DNA of 64,000 bases from Isosphaeraceae bacterium (lineage in GTDB: Bacteria; Planctomycetota; Planctomycetia; Isosphaerales; Isosphaeraceae): the NCBI GenBank assembly GCA_031291845.1, contig JARLIH010000414.1, positions 17,402-81,401 of the forward strand, read 5' to 3'. This document shows, piece after piece, positions 55,087 to 64,000 of this stretch; positions within the stretch are counted from its first letter, which is position 1; every line of letters starts with the position of its first letter. The notes beneath the pieces are model-generated. The model worked only from the letters and a program-made list of their open reading frames with translations. It was not told the DNA's origin and ran no database searches. The translations under genes were made by a program, and so were the position numbers.

Positions 55087-58000
55087 TCAGTGGGCGAGGG
55101 GAAGAAGGCGCATTGGCTGTCCTTTTGGCGTCTCTTGTCCGCGTTGGCCGGGCCACCGCCCGGTCAGTGCCAAAGGACCAGTCGGCGTTGAGCTGCGGAC
55201 GCCGCTCAAGATCGAAACCCGCGGTCCTACAGTGGTTCGTTGGGGCGCGACGGACGAGGAAGGCGCAACGCCGCCCAGCGCGGATTCGGTCAGACTCGGG
55301 GTGGCCGGGGCTACCGCGGTCGTTCCCAGGGTGCTAACCGGGGCGTTCGGCGTCACGGCCGTTTCGGCCGCGCTAGCGTCGGTACGCAGGGCGACGTGAG
55401 GCGACGCACTGGTGTTGAGCAGGAACGTGGAAAACACCGTTCCGGCGAGTGCGTTGCCGTTGGTGGCGGTGATGCCGCTGAGCTCGAAGAGGTAGATCGT
55501 GTCGTTCCGCAATGCGCCCGTCGGGACGATGATGAGCTGGTTCGTATTGGGGTTGAACGCAATCTCGGCATTGACCGGCACGTCGGCATACGCCCCCGCG
55601 CCTCGGACAGCGCTTCCGGTCTGCGGGACGAGCATGGCGGAGAATCGGCTGAGGGAGGACAGGTTGATGGGCTCGCTGAACGTGACGGCGCCGTAGCCGA
55701 GGGGGGCGGCCCAGAGGGTGTTGTTCAGCGGGTCGGTCTTCACGACGGTCAGGGGGGAGGTCCCTGTCCCCGGTCCGTTGCCGCTGACGGTGAAGGAGGT
55801 GACGAACGGGTGCGCGAGCGGGTCGCCGGGGGAAGGGAACCCCTGGTCGTCGGTGACGGCGTTGCTGACGGAGACGTAGTAGATAGCACCCGGAGTCAGC
55901 TTGGTTTCGGGCGTGAGGTAGGCGGACTGTGTGGTGGGGCTGTAGGTGACGGCGGCGGTCAAGGCGCCGTTGACGCCTTTCTGGAAGAGCTGGACGGTGT
56001 TGCTGTTGATGGTATAGGTGTCCATCGGCTTGCTGAAGGCGATGGCGATGGTGTCGGGGAGGGGGATCTGGTTGTTGTTGATGGCGATGGTTCCGTTGTC
56101 GGCAGAGACGCCGGTGACGGTGGGCGAGTTGTTGTTGATGGGGGAGGGTCGATAGTCGAAGGAGGCGTAGACGTTGCCGGGATTGCCCGCGGCGCTGGTG
56201 GCGAGCGGGTCGCCGTAGGTGTCGGAGACGCTGTTGACGGTGATGAGGTAGATGTCGGTGGCGAGGGGCTGCGCCGGCGTCAGTGTGATGGTGGACGTTC
56301 CGTTGCCGTTGACGTGGTAGACGGCGGTGGCGGGGATCGGGAGATCGCCGGAGTCGTAGCCGGAGGGTGCGGACCAGAAGACGCCGGTGGCTTTCTGGGT
56401 GGTGAGCCCGTTCGGTCCGGACGGGATCAGCATGACGGCGAAGGGCTGGGAAGCGAAACCCGTGCCATCGGCCTTGTCGGGGACGAGTCCCGCGAGTGCG
56501 CGGTTGAACGTGACGACGATCTGGTTGTTGGGGAGGCTGGTGAGGAAGTTGGTGGAGGGGCTGATGCCGACGACCTGAAGAGGCGTCGCGATGACCTGCG
56601 TGTTGGCCTGCGCGTTGGCCGGCGTGGTCTGGACGTTGCCGGCGTTGTCGGTGGCGACGGCGTAGAAGGCGTAGGTGTGCCCGTAGCTTCCCTTGTAGGT
56701 GGCGGAGGTCTGCGTGGTGCTGGTCAGCCAGGGGGTAAACGGTCCGCCGTTGTCGGAGACGAAGATGGTGTAGGAGGCGATTCCGGAGCCGCCGGTGTTG
56801 TCCGAACCGGACCAGGAGACAGGGAAGCTCGCGCCGACGGTGGCAGGCAAGGCGACCACGGCGCTGGTGGGGGCGACGCTGTCGATCGTGTTGACGACCG
56901 TGGCCGTGGCAAGCGGCGCGTTGGTGTCGAACACGACGGCGGCTTGCTGTGAGATCGTGGCGCCCGTGGGCAGCGCGGCCTTGGGCCGGATGGTGTACTG
57001 GACGTAGCCCTGGCCGACGTTCGTGTTGTCATTCGGCGGCAGGAAGCCGTCGAAGACGCCGGCGGGGGCCTGTCCGGTGCTGGGGTCGAGCGAGGTGAAG
57101 GTGACGGTGAGGAGCCCGGTCTGGACGTTGAAGTCGAGGGACACGAGGACGTTCAGCGCGGAGCCGTCGGTATTCTGAGAGGCGACGGTGGTCTGGTACT
57201 GGGTGAGCCCGGCGGGGACCGTGACGTTGATGGGTCCGAAGCCGAAGGACCCGAGCTGGAACGTGGACCAGTCGAGGTTGGGGTCAAGCTGTTCGGTGAC
57301 GGTGACGTTCTGGGCGGCGGCGCTGCCGTCGTTCTCGAAGTCGACGGTGTAGGGGAGGGTGTTCGCCAGCCCGATGAAGCCCTGGGTGCCGTAGCCGGCG
57401 GGGCCGATGAGGGCGTTGGGGTCCTCGGAGAGGGCATTTTTGATAACGCCGCCCAGGGCCTTGCCGCCTGGACTCATAAAGAAGTTTTGCACGCCCGGGT
57501 CCTTGAACGCCCCATTGATGGCGGGCACCCAGGCTTTCTGTGCCGCCCGCCCGTAGGTATTCCTGGCCAAGGTGCCAAGGGGGGACTTCGCCGCCAGATC
57601 ACCGACGAACCAGCCGGCCCCAAACGCAGCCACAATCGCGACCGCATCGGCGGAGAACGCCGCCGCGGCGGCGCGCGAAACGGCCGTTCGGGCGGCGGCG
57701 CCCGCGCCTTGGACGGCGCCCCCGCTTGCGTTGAACGCGTTCAATGCGGCCGCATAGGTTCCGAAGAGGGGCGGAGGCTCAAGGCCCTGCGGGTCCGTCT
57801 GTGTGTTGGGGCTGTTTCCCACGTAACGCCGAACGTTGGGATCTCCGCCGGCCAAGCCGATGGGATCGTTGCTCAAGAACTGCCCCGTCGTGGGCGTGTA
57901 GTTTCGCTCGCGCATGGAGAACAGGTTCGTGCCGATCTGCATCACGCCAACCTGTCCGGCGAACGTGAACGGGTTCGGCAGCGCCGCCGACATCACCGTC

Positions 58001-61000
58001 GTCTCGCCGAATGGCAGATAGCTGTACTGGTTGACGTAGGCTCCGCCGGCGCCGGTGATACCGACCGTGTTGCCGCTCGCGTTGAAATCGTAGTAGCCCG
58101 ACCCACTCGGGCCCGTCTGGCTCACCAGCCCAAGGCCGTAAGTGTAGTCGGCGATCAGCGACCCAGCGCCGTTGTACGACGCCACCGTGTTACCCGCGCC
58201 GGTCGGATCGACGAGGTACGTCGTTTGCGTGCCGCCGACATTCTCGCCGACGAGGAATCCGAGGGGGCTGTACTGAAACGTGGTGGTCGTGCCCCCCGGG
58301 GCCGTGATCGAGATGAGCTCATTCACGTCGTTATAGGTGTACGTGGTGGTGCCGCCGGCATCCGTCACGCTGGCGAGGTTGCCGTTGGCGTCGTAGGTGT
58401 AGGTTGCGGAGCCGACCTGGGTGATCTCGTTGTCGACGTTGCTGGCATAGATGGTGGTCGTGCCGCCGGAGATGACCTCGGTGCGGTCGCCGGCCGCGTT
58501 GTAGACGTAGGTGGTGGTCTGGCCTCCGGGGAGTGTCACCGACGTGAGCTGGCCGGTCGCGTCGTAGCCGTAACTCGTGGTCGCGCCCGAGGCATCCGTC
58601 ATCGAGGTCATCGCGCCCAGGGCGTTGTACGTGTACGTGAACGAGGAGTTGACCGTCGAGCCGTCGGGTGCGTAGTCCACTTCCTGGGTCAGGTTGCCGG
58701 CGGCGTCGTAGGCGTAAGTCGTCGAGGTGCCGTTGCCGTTCTGCTTCTTGACCAGCTCGCCGATGTTGTTGTACGTGTACTGGACGATCGAGTTGCCCGA
58801 TCCGTCGGTGAGCTTCGAGAGCCTTCCCAGCGCGTCGTAGCTGTAGTTCACCGTGAAGCCGGTCTGGTCGATGCTCTGGGTGCGCTGGCCGTGCGCGTTG
58901 TAGGTGAAGGTCAGGGACAGGCTGCCCGGATAGGCGATCGAGGTCAGCTCGTTGGCCGTGTTGTACGTCAGTGTCGTGGTGCCGGTAAGGGTGCCGTTGG
59001 TGGCGAAGGTCTGCGCGGTCAGCAGGTTGCCGTGCGCGTCGTAGGCGAAGGTTTCGCTCGTGCCGTCGGCGAAGGTCTCGCTTGCCAGCAACCCCTGGGC
59101 GTTGTTCTGAGCGCTGACGGCGTGCCCGTTCTGCTTGACGGTCTCGCTCAGGTTGCCGAGCGGGTCGTAGCTAAACGATTGGGATGTGCCGTCGGGGTAG
59201 GCGATGCTGAGCAGGTTACCGGTGGGACCGTAATTGTACTGGGTCGTGTTGCCGGCCGCGTCGGTGATGGAAGTCAGGTTGCTGAGCGCGCCGTAGGCCA
59301 TCCGCACGGTTTGGCCGAGCGGGTTGACGATTTGGGTCAGGTTGCCGTTGGTGTTAAAGGCGTATTGATAGGTGCCGCCTGCGGCGTCGGTGTAGGAGAC
59401 GAGGTTGCCGTTGTTGTCGTAGAGGTATTGAGAAGTGTTCCCCAGCGCGTCCTGTACGCGCGAGGCGAGGCCGAGCTCGTTGTACCAGATGGTGCTGTGG
59501 TTGCCCCCTGCATCGGTGGCGGTGACCTCGGCCTGTCCGTCGTAGGTGTAGGAGATCGCGTTGGCCCCGCCGTTCTGGCTCGTGCCGGCGAGCCGGCCCT
59601 GGGCGTCGTACGTGAAGCTTTGCAGCGAGCCGTTGGGGTTGGTGATCGACAGGAGTGAGTTGACCTTATCCGGGTTGGAGCTGGTGTCGTATGTGTACGA
59701 GGTGGTCAGGTTGCCCGGCGCCACGACCGAGAGGAGATGGCCGGCCGCGTCGTACTGATACGACCAGGTGTCGCCCGTGCCGTCGGCGACTTGCGACACG
59801 AAGCCCTGGCCGTTGTACGACAGCGTGAGCTGTTCGGTCGGTTCGGACGGATCGGAGGGGTTGGAGTACGTAAGGCTTACGAGCTGGCGCCCAGCGTTGT
59901 AGCCCAGCGTGATTCGGTTCCCATTGGTGTCCTGCTCGTAGTTCAGTTGACCGTTGGCAAGGAAGACGTTCTGGGTTCCCGACGTGTTGGTGAAGGTGTA
60001 GATGCCGCCGGCCTGGGTCAATGCACCGTATGCGCCGTTGGTGTCCAGATAGGTGCCGTTGGCCTGTTTGGTAAACAGTCCGAGCGTGCCGCCGGAATCG
60101 ATGGTCACGTTGCCCGAGGCATCCACGCTCAACGACGTTTGCCAGGACGTGACCCAGCCGAGGCCGAAGAGACCTGGCGTGTCGCGTCCGGAAATTGAGG
60201 AAACGAAGGTGCGGTTGACGGCCAGCGGCAGGCTACCGGGCGTGGAGAGACTAGCATCGACGGCGGACGTCAAAGTCGACGATGGGAAGGAGGCGTTGGC
60301 CTGGGCGATGAGGAACGACCAGAGGCGGTTGAGGTCGCTCACCTGGGCGGCCGTTTCGCCGAGCCCGCCGAGATAGGTGGCGGCCTGGTCGAGCGCCGTC
60401 GCGTACGAGGTGGTGGTGCTGCCGATCGTGCCGAGCAGGTTCGCGAAGATGACGTTCCAGGCGGAGGCGGGAATGTTGGGGGGCTCCAGGGCCGCTTGCT
60501 GGGAAGCCCAGTTGATGGTCTGGCCTGATGCGATCTGACCGACCTGGACGGGGATGGAGTCGTTGTTGACCATGTCGTTGGACAGGATCGTCAACGTGAG
60601 CTGCCCGCTCTGGCCGGGGCGCAGGATGCCCGCCGGGCCGCTCGATGCGACGGCGAGCACCTGAGCCGTAGAGACGAAGCTGTTCGGGGCGTCGGACGTG
60701 CTGAACAGGACGTTGGCGTTCGTCGATGCGACCGAGAGCAACGGCGCAGGGATGTCGTTGTTCGTGGGATTCGTGTAGGAAATGACGATCGATCCCGTCC
60801 GTCCCGAGCGAACATACTGCGGAGTGCCGAGCACGAAGTTCAGGGATCCCGGGACGGCGGCCGACACGCTGAACGTGCCCGGGGCGCTCACCGAGGCGTT
60901 CCCCTGCTTCAGGCTGAGGGTGTAACCCCCGGTGGCCGTCCCGGCCAGGTTGAAGGTGGCGTAGAGCTGGCTCGCGCTGACGAAGTCGATGGCCGAGGCG

Positions 61001-64000
61001 CTCAGGGTCGTGCCACCCAGGGTCAGGCCGGCGGTGGTGCTTGGCGTGAAGTTGGTGCCGTCGATCTCGATCGTGACGTTCCCCGCGTTGCCGCCGCTGG
61101 ACGGCGAAGTCGCGGAGACGGTTAGCGCGCTCGTCTGTGTGACCGTCAGCGTGTAGCCCGCCGTGGCGGCGGCGCCGGCGACGCTGTGGACGTCGACGTA
61201 GTACGTTCCGGCCGTGAGCACCTGCGGCACCGTGACCGTCTGGTTCGGCAGGTTGGGGGCGGCGGCCGCCTCCTGGGCATTGTAGGGGGTGGGGAGCACG
61301 CCCTGGCTGACGTAGAGGGCCAGCGCACCCGAACCGGCTGCGCTTGCGAGCGTGAACTGGAGCGAGCCGCCGGCGGGGACGGTCACCTGATAATATTGAT
61401 CCTGGTTGGCCGCGGTGAAGGTGCTGGTGGCCGGCGTCCCCACGCTCAGAGTGGGGACCGAGACGTTGAGCTGCCCGGTTCCGGCGGCGCGCGTGTTGTT
61501 GGCGCGATTGACGTCGGGCACCTGGTAGAGGCAGTCGACCTCCACGAGGACGTACTCATAGCCTGGTGCGAGCGCGGGGACGGCGGCGGTCAGGCTGCCG
61601 TTGTACGAGGCGCCCGCGGCGAGGCCGCCGGTGTGCGTGACGCTCCCGAGCAACACCGAACCGGCGGTGATCGTCGGTGTGGGCGAAAGGTAGACGCTGT
61701 CCTGCCAGTTGCCGCCGGCGGCCTGGCTATTCTGGTCGGTGACCTGCCACTGGACCGTGATCGGCTGTCCTGCGGTGGCCGCGGTGGGAGCCGAGACGCT
61801 GGTCGCGGTCAGGTCGCTGGGTGCGGCCGCGGCGATCAGCTCGAGGTTGGTGGGATTGAGCGTTTCGGTGAAACTCGGGCTCAGGCCGCTGAACGTCGTG
61901 AAATTCCCCGTGGCCTGGGCGAACGTCATGACGTTGAAGTCCTGTCCGCCCGCCGGTGTATAGCCGTTGACCAGGGCCAACGTGAAGGTGCCCGCGAGCG
62001 CGGCGGTCTTGGTGACGGCCACCTGGCCGAACTGGCCACTGGCGGGCGTGCCGCCGATCTGGACGGCCAGTGTACCGGCGGAGGTCTGGGTGTCGTTTCC
62101 GGATACACTCAGGGTGCTCCCCGCGCCCACGGTCAGCGTCCCGCTGTTGGTGAAGTCGCCCGCGGTGGTGAAATCGGCTCCGTTCGTGAGACTGAAAGCG
62201 CCGCTGTCGGACGCAAGTCCGGCGAGCGCGGCGATCGTCGCTCCCGACCCGCCGAGCCCGATGCTGCCGGCGTTCGCGGTGATGCTCCTCCCCAAGGGGA
62301 ACCGCAAGGTTGCGCCCTGGAGGGCGTTCCAGGTGCCGCCGGTCAAAGAGGTGCCGGAGAGCTGGCTGAACGACGTCGGCTCGAGGTCGAGGGTCCCCGC
62401 GTCGGCCTCGATGGTGCCGGTGTTTGTGAGCGTGCCGTTCACGGAGAGCGTGGAGGTACCGGTTCCGGCCGTCTTGCGAATCGTGCCGGCGTTGACGATG
62501 GCGTTGGTGTTGTAAAGATTGTTGATGCCTGCGTTGGATTCGAGGAGGTACTGGCCGCCCGGCTCGATCATGAGCGTGGTGGGCGTGATGTTGTCGCTGT
62601 GGAGGCCGAAGTTGCCGCTGCCGGACTGGATGATCGTGCCGTAATCGTAGAGCGTGCCGTCGGCGTAGATCTGCGTTTGGTTCGAGCCGGAGAGGTTGAC
62701 GGTGCCCGTGTTGGTCACGTCGCCGACGGAAAGCTCCATGGCGCCGCCGGTCCACTGGAACATGTTTCCGGAGAAGTTCAACGTGGCGCCGCCGGCCGCG
62801 GGATAGAAGGTGCCGCCGCTGATCTGGACGGTTCCTGCGCCGGACCCGTTGAGGGTTCCGCCGTACGTCGTGGTCTGGCCCCCGGTCAGATCGACAACCG
62901 CGCCTTGGCCGACGTTGAACGTCGCGCCGCCCGTGTAGGTGCCGCCATAGAGCTGAATGGTCGTTCCCTGGCCGACGTTGAACGTCGTTCCGCCCGTCAA
63001 TGTGCCGGTGCTCTGCAAGATGATGTTGAGCGAGTTCGAGCCTGGCGCGTTGACGGTCGCGCCGGAAGTTCCGGTCACGGGCAGACCAACGAGCGTCCCT
63101 TGGATCGTCGCGCTGGAGCCATAGGCCAGCGATAGACTGCCTGCGGTGAGCGCGGGCAGATTCAGAGTGCCCCCGGCGTCGTTGATCTGAAGGCCGTTCG
63201 AACCGATGATGGTGGTCAGCGCCGGGAGGCTGAGCGCACTTCCGGACGACACATTGAACGTGTTTTCGTTGGGCGTGTCGTTGACCAGGGCAGGCAGCGT
63301 CAGTGAACCGTCGTTCTGCACGTAAAGATTCGAGCCGTCGAGGTCGGTCAGGGCCGGCAGTTGTTCCGACCCTCCGGTGACGGTGAGCGAGGCCGAGAGG
63401 AACTTGGTCCAGGAATTGGCGGCCTGGGTATCGGTCCCATCGAGCGTGGTGTTGACGCTGGTGAGGGAGGTGAGGTTGGGGTCGATCAGCGTGCTGTTGC
63501 CGGTGTCGGTGATGCCGCTCGGGACGGTGATCGCCGTCATTCCCGCGAGGTTGATCTTGCCGGCGTTGGTGACACTGATTCCCCAGCCTCCTCCGGTGAC
63601 GTTGGTGAGCGCGGAGACGTTCAAGACGCTGCCGGTGCCTTGAGCCGAGAACGTGGAGCTTGCGGCTTTATAGCTCGTGAGGTTCGGAAGTGTGAGTGAG
63701 CCGCCGTTCGACACGTGGATGGTGGATTGGTCGAGGTCCGTGAGGTTGGGCAGGGAGGTCGTGCCGCCGATGACGTTCAAGCCACCGGAAAGGAACTTGG
63801 TCCAGGAATTCGGGGCTTGTGTGTCGGTACCGTCAAGCGTGACGTTGACGTTGGTGAGGGAGGTGAGGTTGGGATCGATCAGCGTGCTGTTGCCGGTGTC
63901 GGTGATGCCGCTCGGGACGGTGATCGCCGTCATTCCCGAGAGGTTGATCTTGCCGGCGTCGGTGACACTGATTCCCCAGCCTCCTCCGGTGACGTTGGTG
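55087..64000 (-). CDS. Giant RHS/YD-repeat surface protein, 5' end outside window
   Basis: The frame is still open at 64000, so at least 2970 residues. Counting from codon 63933: 131-residue repeats and beta-helix-like repeats to about 700; CARDB-like domain 705-825; pre-peptidase C-terminal domain about 825-928; IPT/TIG domain 935-1025; RHS region from about 1250 (GLFGLGWVTSWQ) with many YD repeats (YDPLGN, YDAAGN, YDANGN); RHS core NLFSMRERNYTPTTGQFLSN at about 2005; then 900 residues with a DUF11-like part (PYTVDFENDGSAAAQNVTV) and three Big_5-type Ig domains (IVVTFNRAL, IAIAFSKPMD, AVTFSEPIN). Exported adhesin or polymorphic-toxin-like protein; no toxin domain recognised. Confidence 0.88.
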   Translation of the reverse strand, partial: TNVTGGGWGISVTDAGKINLSGMTAITVPSGITDTGNSTLIDPNLTSLTNVNVTLDGTDTQAPNSWTKFLSGGLNVIGGTTSLPNLTDLDQSTIHVSNGGSLTLPNLTSYKAASSTFSAQGTGSVLNVSALTNVTGGGWGISVTNAGKINLAGMTAITVPSGITDTGNSTLIDPNLTSLTSVNTTLDGTDTQAANSWTKFLSASLTVTGGSEQLPALTDLDGSNLYVQNDGSLTLPALVNDTPNENTFNVSSGSALSLPALTTIIGSNGLQINDAGGTLNLPALTAGSLSLAYGSSATIQGTLVGLPVTGTSGATVNAPGSNSLNIILQSTGTLTGGTTFNVGQGTTIQLYGGTYTGGATFNVGQGAVVDLTGGQTTTYGGTLNGSGAGTVQISGGTFYPAAGGATLNFSGNMFQWTGGAMELSVGDVTNTGTVNLSGSNQTQIYADGTLYDYGTIIQSGSGNFGLHSDNITPTTLMIEPGGQYLLESNAGINNLYNTNAIVNAGTIRKTAGTGTSTLSVNGTLTNTGTIEADAGTLDLEPTSFSQLSGTSLTGGTWNALQGATLRFPLGRSITANAGSIGLGGSGATIAALAGLASDSGAFSLTNGADFTTAGDFTNSGTLTVGAGSTLSVSGNDTQTSAGTLAVQIGGTPASGQFGQVAVTKTAALAGTFTLALVNGYTPAGGQDFNVMTFAQATGNFTTFSGLSPSFTETLNPTNLELIAAAAPSDLTATSVSAPTAATAGQPITVQWQVTDQNSQAAGGNWQDSVYLSPTPTITAGSVLLGSVTHTGGLAAGASYNGSLTAAVPALAPGYEYVLVEVDCLYQVPDVNRANNTRAAGTGQLNVSVPTLSVGTPATSTFTAANQDQYYQVTVPAGGSLQFTLASAAGSGALALYVSQGVLPTPYNAQEAAAAPNLPNQTVTVPQVLTAGTYYVDVHSVAGAAATAGYTLTVTQTSALTVSATSPSSGGNAGNVTIEIDGTNFTPSTTAGLTLGGTTLSASAIDFVSASQLYATFNLAGTATGGYTLSLKQGNASVSAPGTFSVSAAVPGSLNFVLGTPQYVRSGRTGSIVISYTNPTNNDIPAPLLSVASTNANVLFSTSDAPNSFVSTAQVLAVASSGPAGILRPGQSGQLTLTILSNDMVNNDSIPVQVGQIASGQTINWASQQAALEPPNIPASAWNVIFANLLGTIGSTTTSYATALDQAATYLGGLGETAAQVSDLNRLWSFLIAQANASFPSSTLTSAVDASLSTPGSLPLAVNRTFVSSISGRDTPGLFGLGWVTSWQTSLSVDASGNVTIDSGGTLGLFTKQANGTYLDTNGAYGALTQAGGIYTFTNTSGTQNVFLANGQLNYEQDTNGNRITLGYNAGRQLVSLTYSNPSDPSEPTEQLTLSYNGQGFVSQVADGTGDTWSYQYDAAGHLLSVVAPGNLTTSYTYDTSSNPDKVNSLLSITNPNGSLQSFTYDAQGRLAGTSQNGGANAISYTYDGQAEVTATDAGGNHSTIWYNELGLASRVQDALGNTSQYLYDNNGNLVSYTDAAGGTYQYAFNTNGNLTQIVNPLGQTVRMAYGALSNLTSITDAAGNTTQYNYGPTGNLLSIAYPDGTSQSFSYDPLGNLSETVKQNGHAVSAQNNAQGLLASETFADGTSETFAYDAHGNLLTAQTFATNGTLTGTTTLTYNTANELTSIAYPGSLSLTFTYNAHGQRTQSIDQTGFTVNYSYDALGRLSKLTDGSGNSIVQYTYNNIGELVKKQNGNGTSTTYAYDAAGNLTQEVDYAPDGSTVNSSFTYTYNALGAMTSMTDASGATTSYGYDATGQLTSVTLPGGQTTTYVYNAAGDRTEVISGGTTTIYASNVDNEITQVGSATYTYDANGNLASVTDAGGTTTYTYNDVNELISITAPGGTTTTFQYSPLGFLVGENVGGTQTTYLVDPTGAGNTVASYNGAGSLIADYTYGLGLVSQTGPSGSGYYDFNASGNTVGITGAGGAYVNQYSYLPFGETTVMSAALPNPFTFAGQVGVMQIGTNLFSMRERNYTPTTGQFLSNDPIGLAGGDPNVRRYVGNSPNTQTDPQGLEPPPLFGTYAAALNAFNASGGAVQGAGAAARTAVSRAAAAAFSADAVAIVAAFGAGWFVGDLAAKSPLGTLARNTYGRAAQKAWVPAINGAFKDPGVQNFFMSPGGKALGGVIKNALSEDPNALIGPAGYGTQGFIGLANTLPYTVDFENDGSAAAQNVTVTEQLDPNLDWSTFQLGSFGFGPINVTVPAGLTQYQTTVASQNTDGSALNVLVSLDFNVQTGLLTVTFTSLDPSTGQAPAGVFDGFLPPNDNTNVGQGYVQYTIRPKAALPTGATISQQAAVVFDTNAPLATATVVNTIDSVAPTSAVVALPATVGASFPVSWSGSDNTGGSGIASYTIFVSDNGGPFTPWLTSTTQTSATYKGSYGHTYAFYAVATDNAGNVQTTPANAQANTQVIATPLQVVGISPSTNFLTSLPNNQIVVTFNRALAGLVPDKADGTGFASQPFAVMLIPSGPNGLTTQKATGVFWSAPSGYDSGDLPIPATAVYHVNGNGTSTITLTPAQPLATDIYLITVNSVSDTYGDPLATSAAGNPGNVYASFDYRPSPINNNSPTVTGVSADNGTIAINNNQIPLPDTIAIAFSKPMDTYTINSNTVQLFQKGVNGALTAAVTYSPTTQSAYLTPETKLTPGAIYYVSVSNAVTDDQGFPSPGDPLAHPFVTSFTVSGNGPGTGTSPLTVVKTDPLNNTLWAAPLGYGAVTFSEPINLSSLSRFSAMLVPQTGSAVRGAGAYADVPVNAEIAFNPNTNQLIIVPTGALRNDTIYLFELSGITATNGNALAGTVFSTFLLNTSASPHVALRTDASAAETAVTPNAPVSTLGTTAVAPATPSLTESALGGVAPSSSVAPQRTTVGPRVSILSGVRSSTPTGPLALTGRWPGQRGQETPKGQPMRLLPLAH
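63420..64000 (-). repeat. Direct repeat, 131-codon period, in the giant gene
   Basis: The stretch around 63511-63600 recurs at 63904-63993 with few differences; the offset is 393 bases, or 131 codons. Further copies may lie beyond the window. Confidence 0.85.

Noticed and set aside
54779..55399. Frames on both strands between the macro-domain gene and the giant gene
   Set aside because: No start signals or known motifs; part overlaps the clear end of the giant gene.

Overview
The window is GC-rich DNA from a planctomycete, probably Gemmataceae or Isosphaeraceae. This is inferred from family content: a paired DUF1501/DUF1800 unit, a DUF1559 prepilin-like protein with an H-X9-DG motif, a DUF1080-like protein, a DUF5678-like/retropepsin pair, dispersed palindromes that translate as KRKRG-type peptides, and several large low-complexity surface proteins. 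No rRNA, tRNA or CRISPR array was found.

Layout. 1-2.6 kb: end of a PQQ-type beta-propeller gene, then purH. 2.7-15.3 kb: minus-strand envelope and secreted proteins (YXWGXW-like Gly/Tyr protein, DUF1501, DUF1800, a secreted protein of unknown function, a lipoprotein, DUF1559, a glycosidase-like protein, a DUF1080-like protein, an iron-type ABC substrate-binding lipoprotein) and one plus-strand FHA gene. 15.9-23 kb: a PilZ-like protein, csrA-fliW, an ABC exporter pair, and a TadG-like vWA protein. 23.3-37.8 kb: thirteen consecutive minus-strand housekeeping genes (purA, uppS, cdsA, phoH, pgpH-like, ybeY, CorC/HlyC-type, Uma2, recO, BamD-like, lptE, folP, proA), many overlapping or closely spaced. 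49.2-54.5 kb: accessory genes and transposon debris. 55.1-64 kb: the C-terminal 2.97 kilo-residues of a giant RHS/YD-repeat surface protein that runs off the window.

The most interesting locus is 39.35-48.8 kb: a diversity-generating retroelement (DGR) joined to a conflict-type operon. Order on the plus strand: SIR2-domain effector, MoxR-type AAA+ ATPase, a 1191-residue protein with a vWA-like N-terminal part and two FGE-sulfatase-fold domains, an HRDC accessory protein, a DGR-type reverse transcriptase, a 130-bp template repeat (TR), and a second FGE-sulfatase target. The TR matches three variable repeats (VR1 and VR2 in the large protein, VR3 in the small one). By hand alignment all 43 substitutions in the first 120 aligned positions fall at template adenines and none at other bases; 23 of 25 template adenines differ in at least one VR. 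Each VR is followed by the same GGGTGC-GGA-GCACCC hairpin, which is absent after the TR. MoxR-vWA conflict systems with DGR-diversified effectors have been described as a class by comparative genomics. The special points here are the two VRs in one polypeptide (one internal), SIR2 in the translationally coupled operon, HRDC rather than Avd as accessory, and a reverse transcriptase frame with no ATG, GTG or TTG at its natural start.
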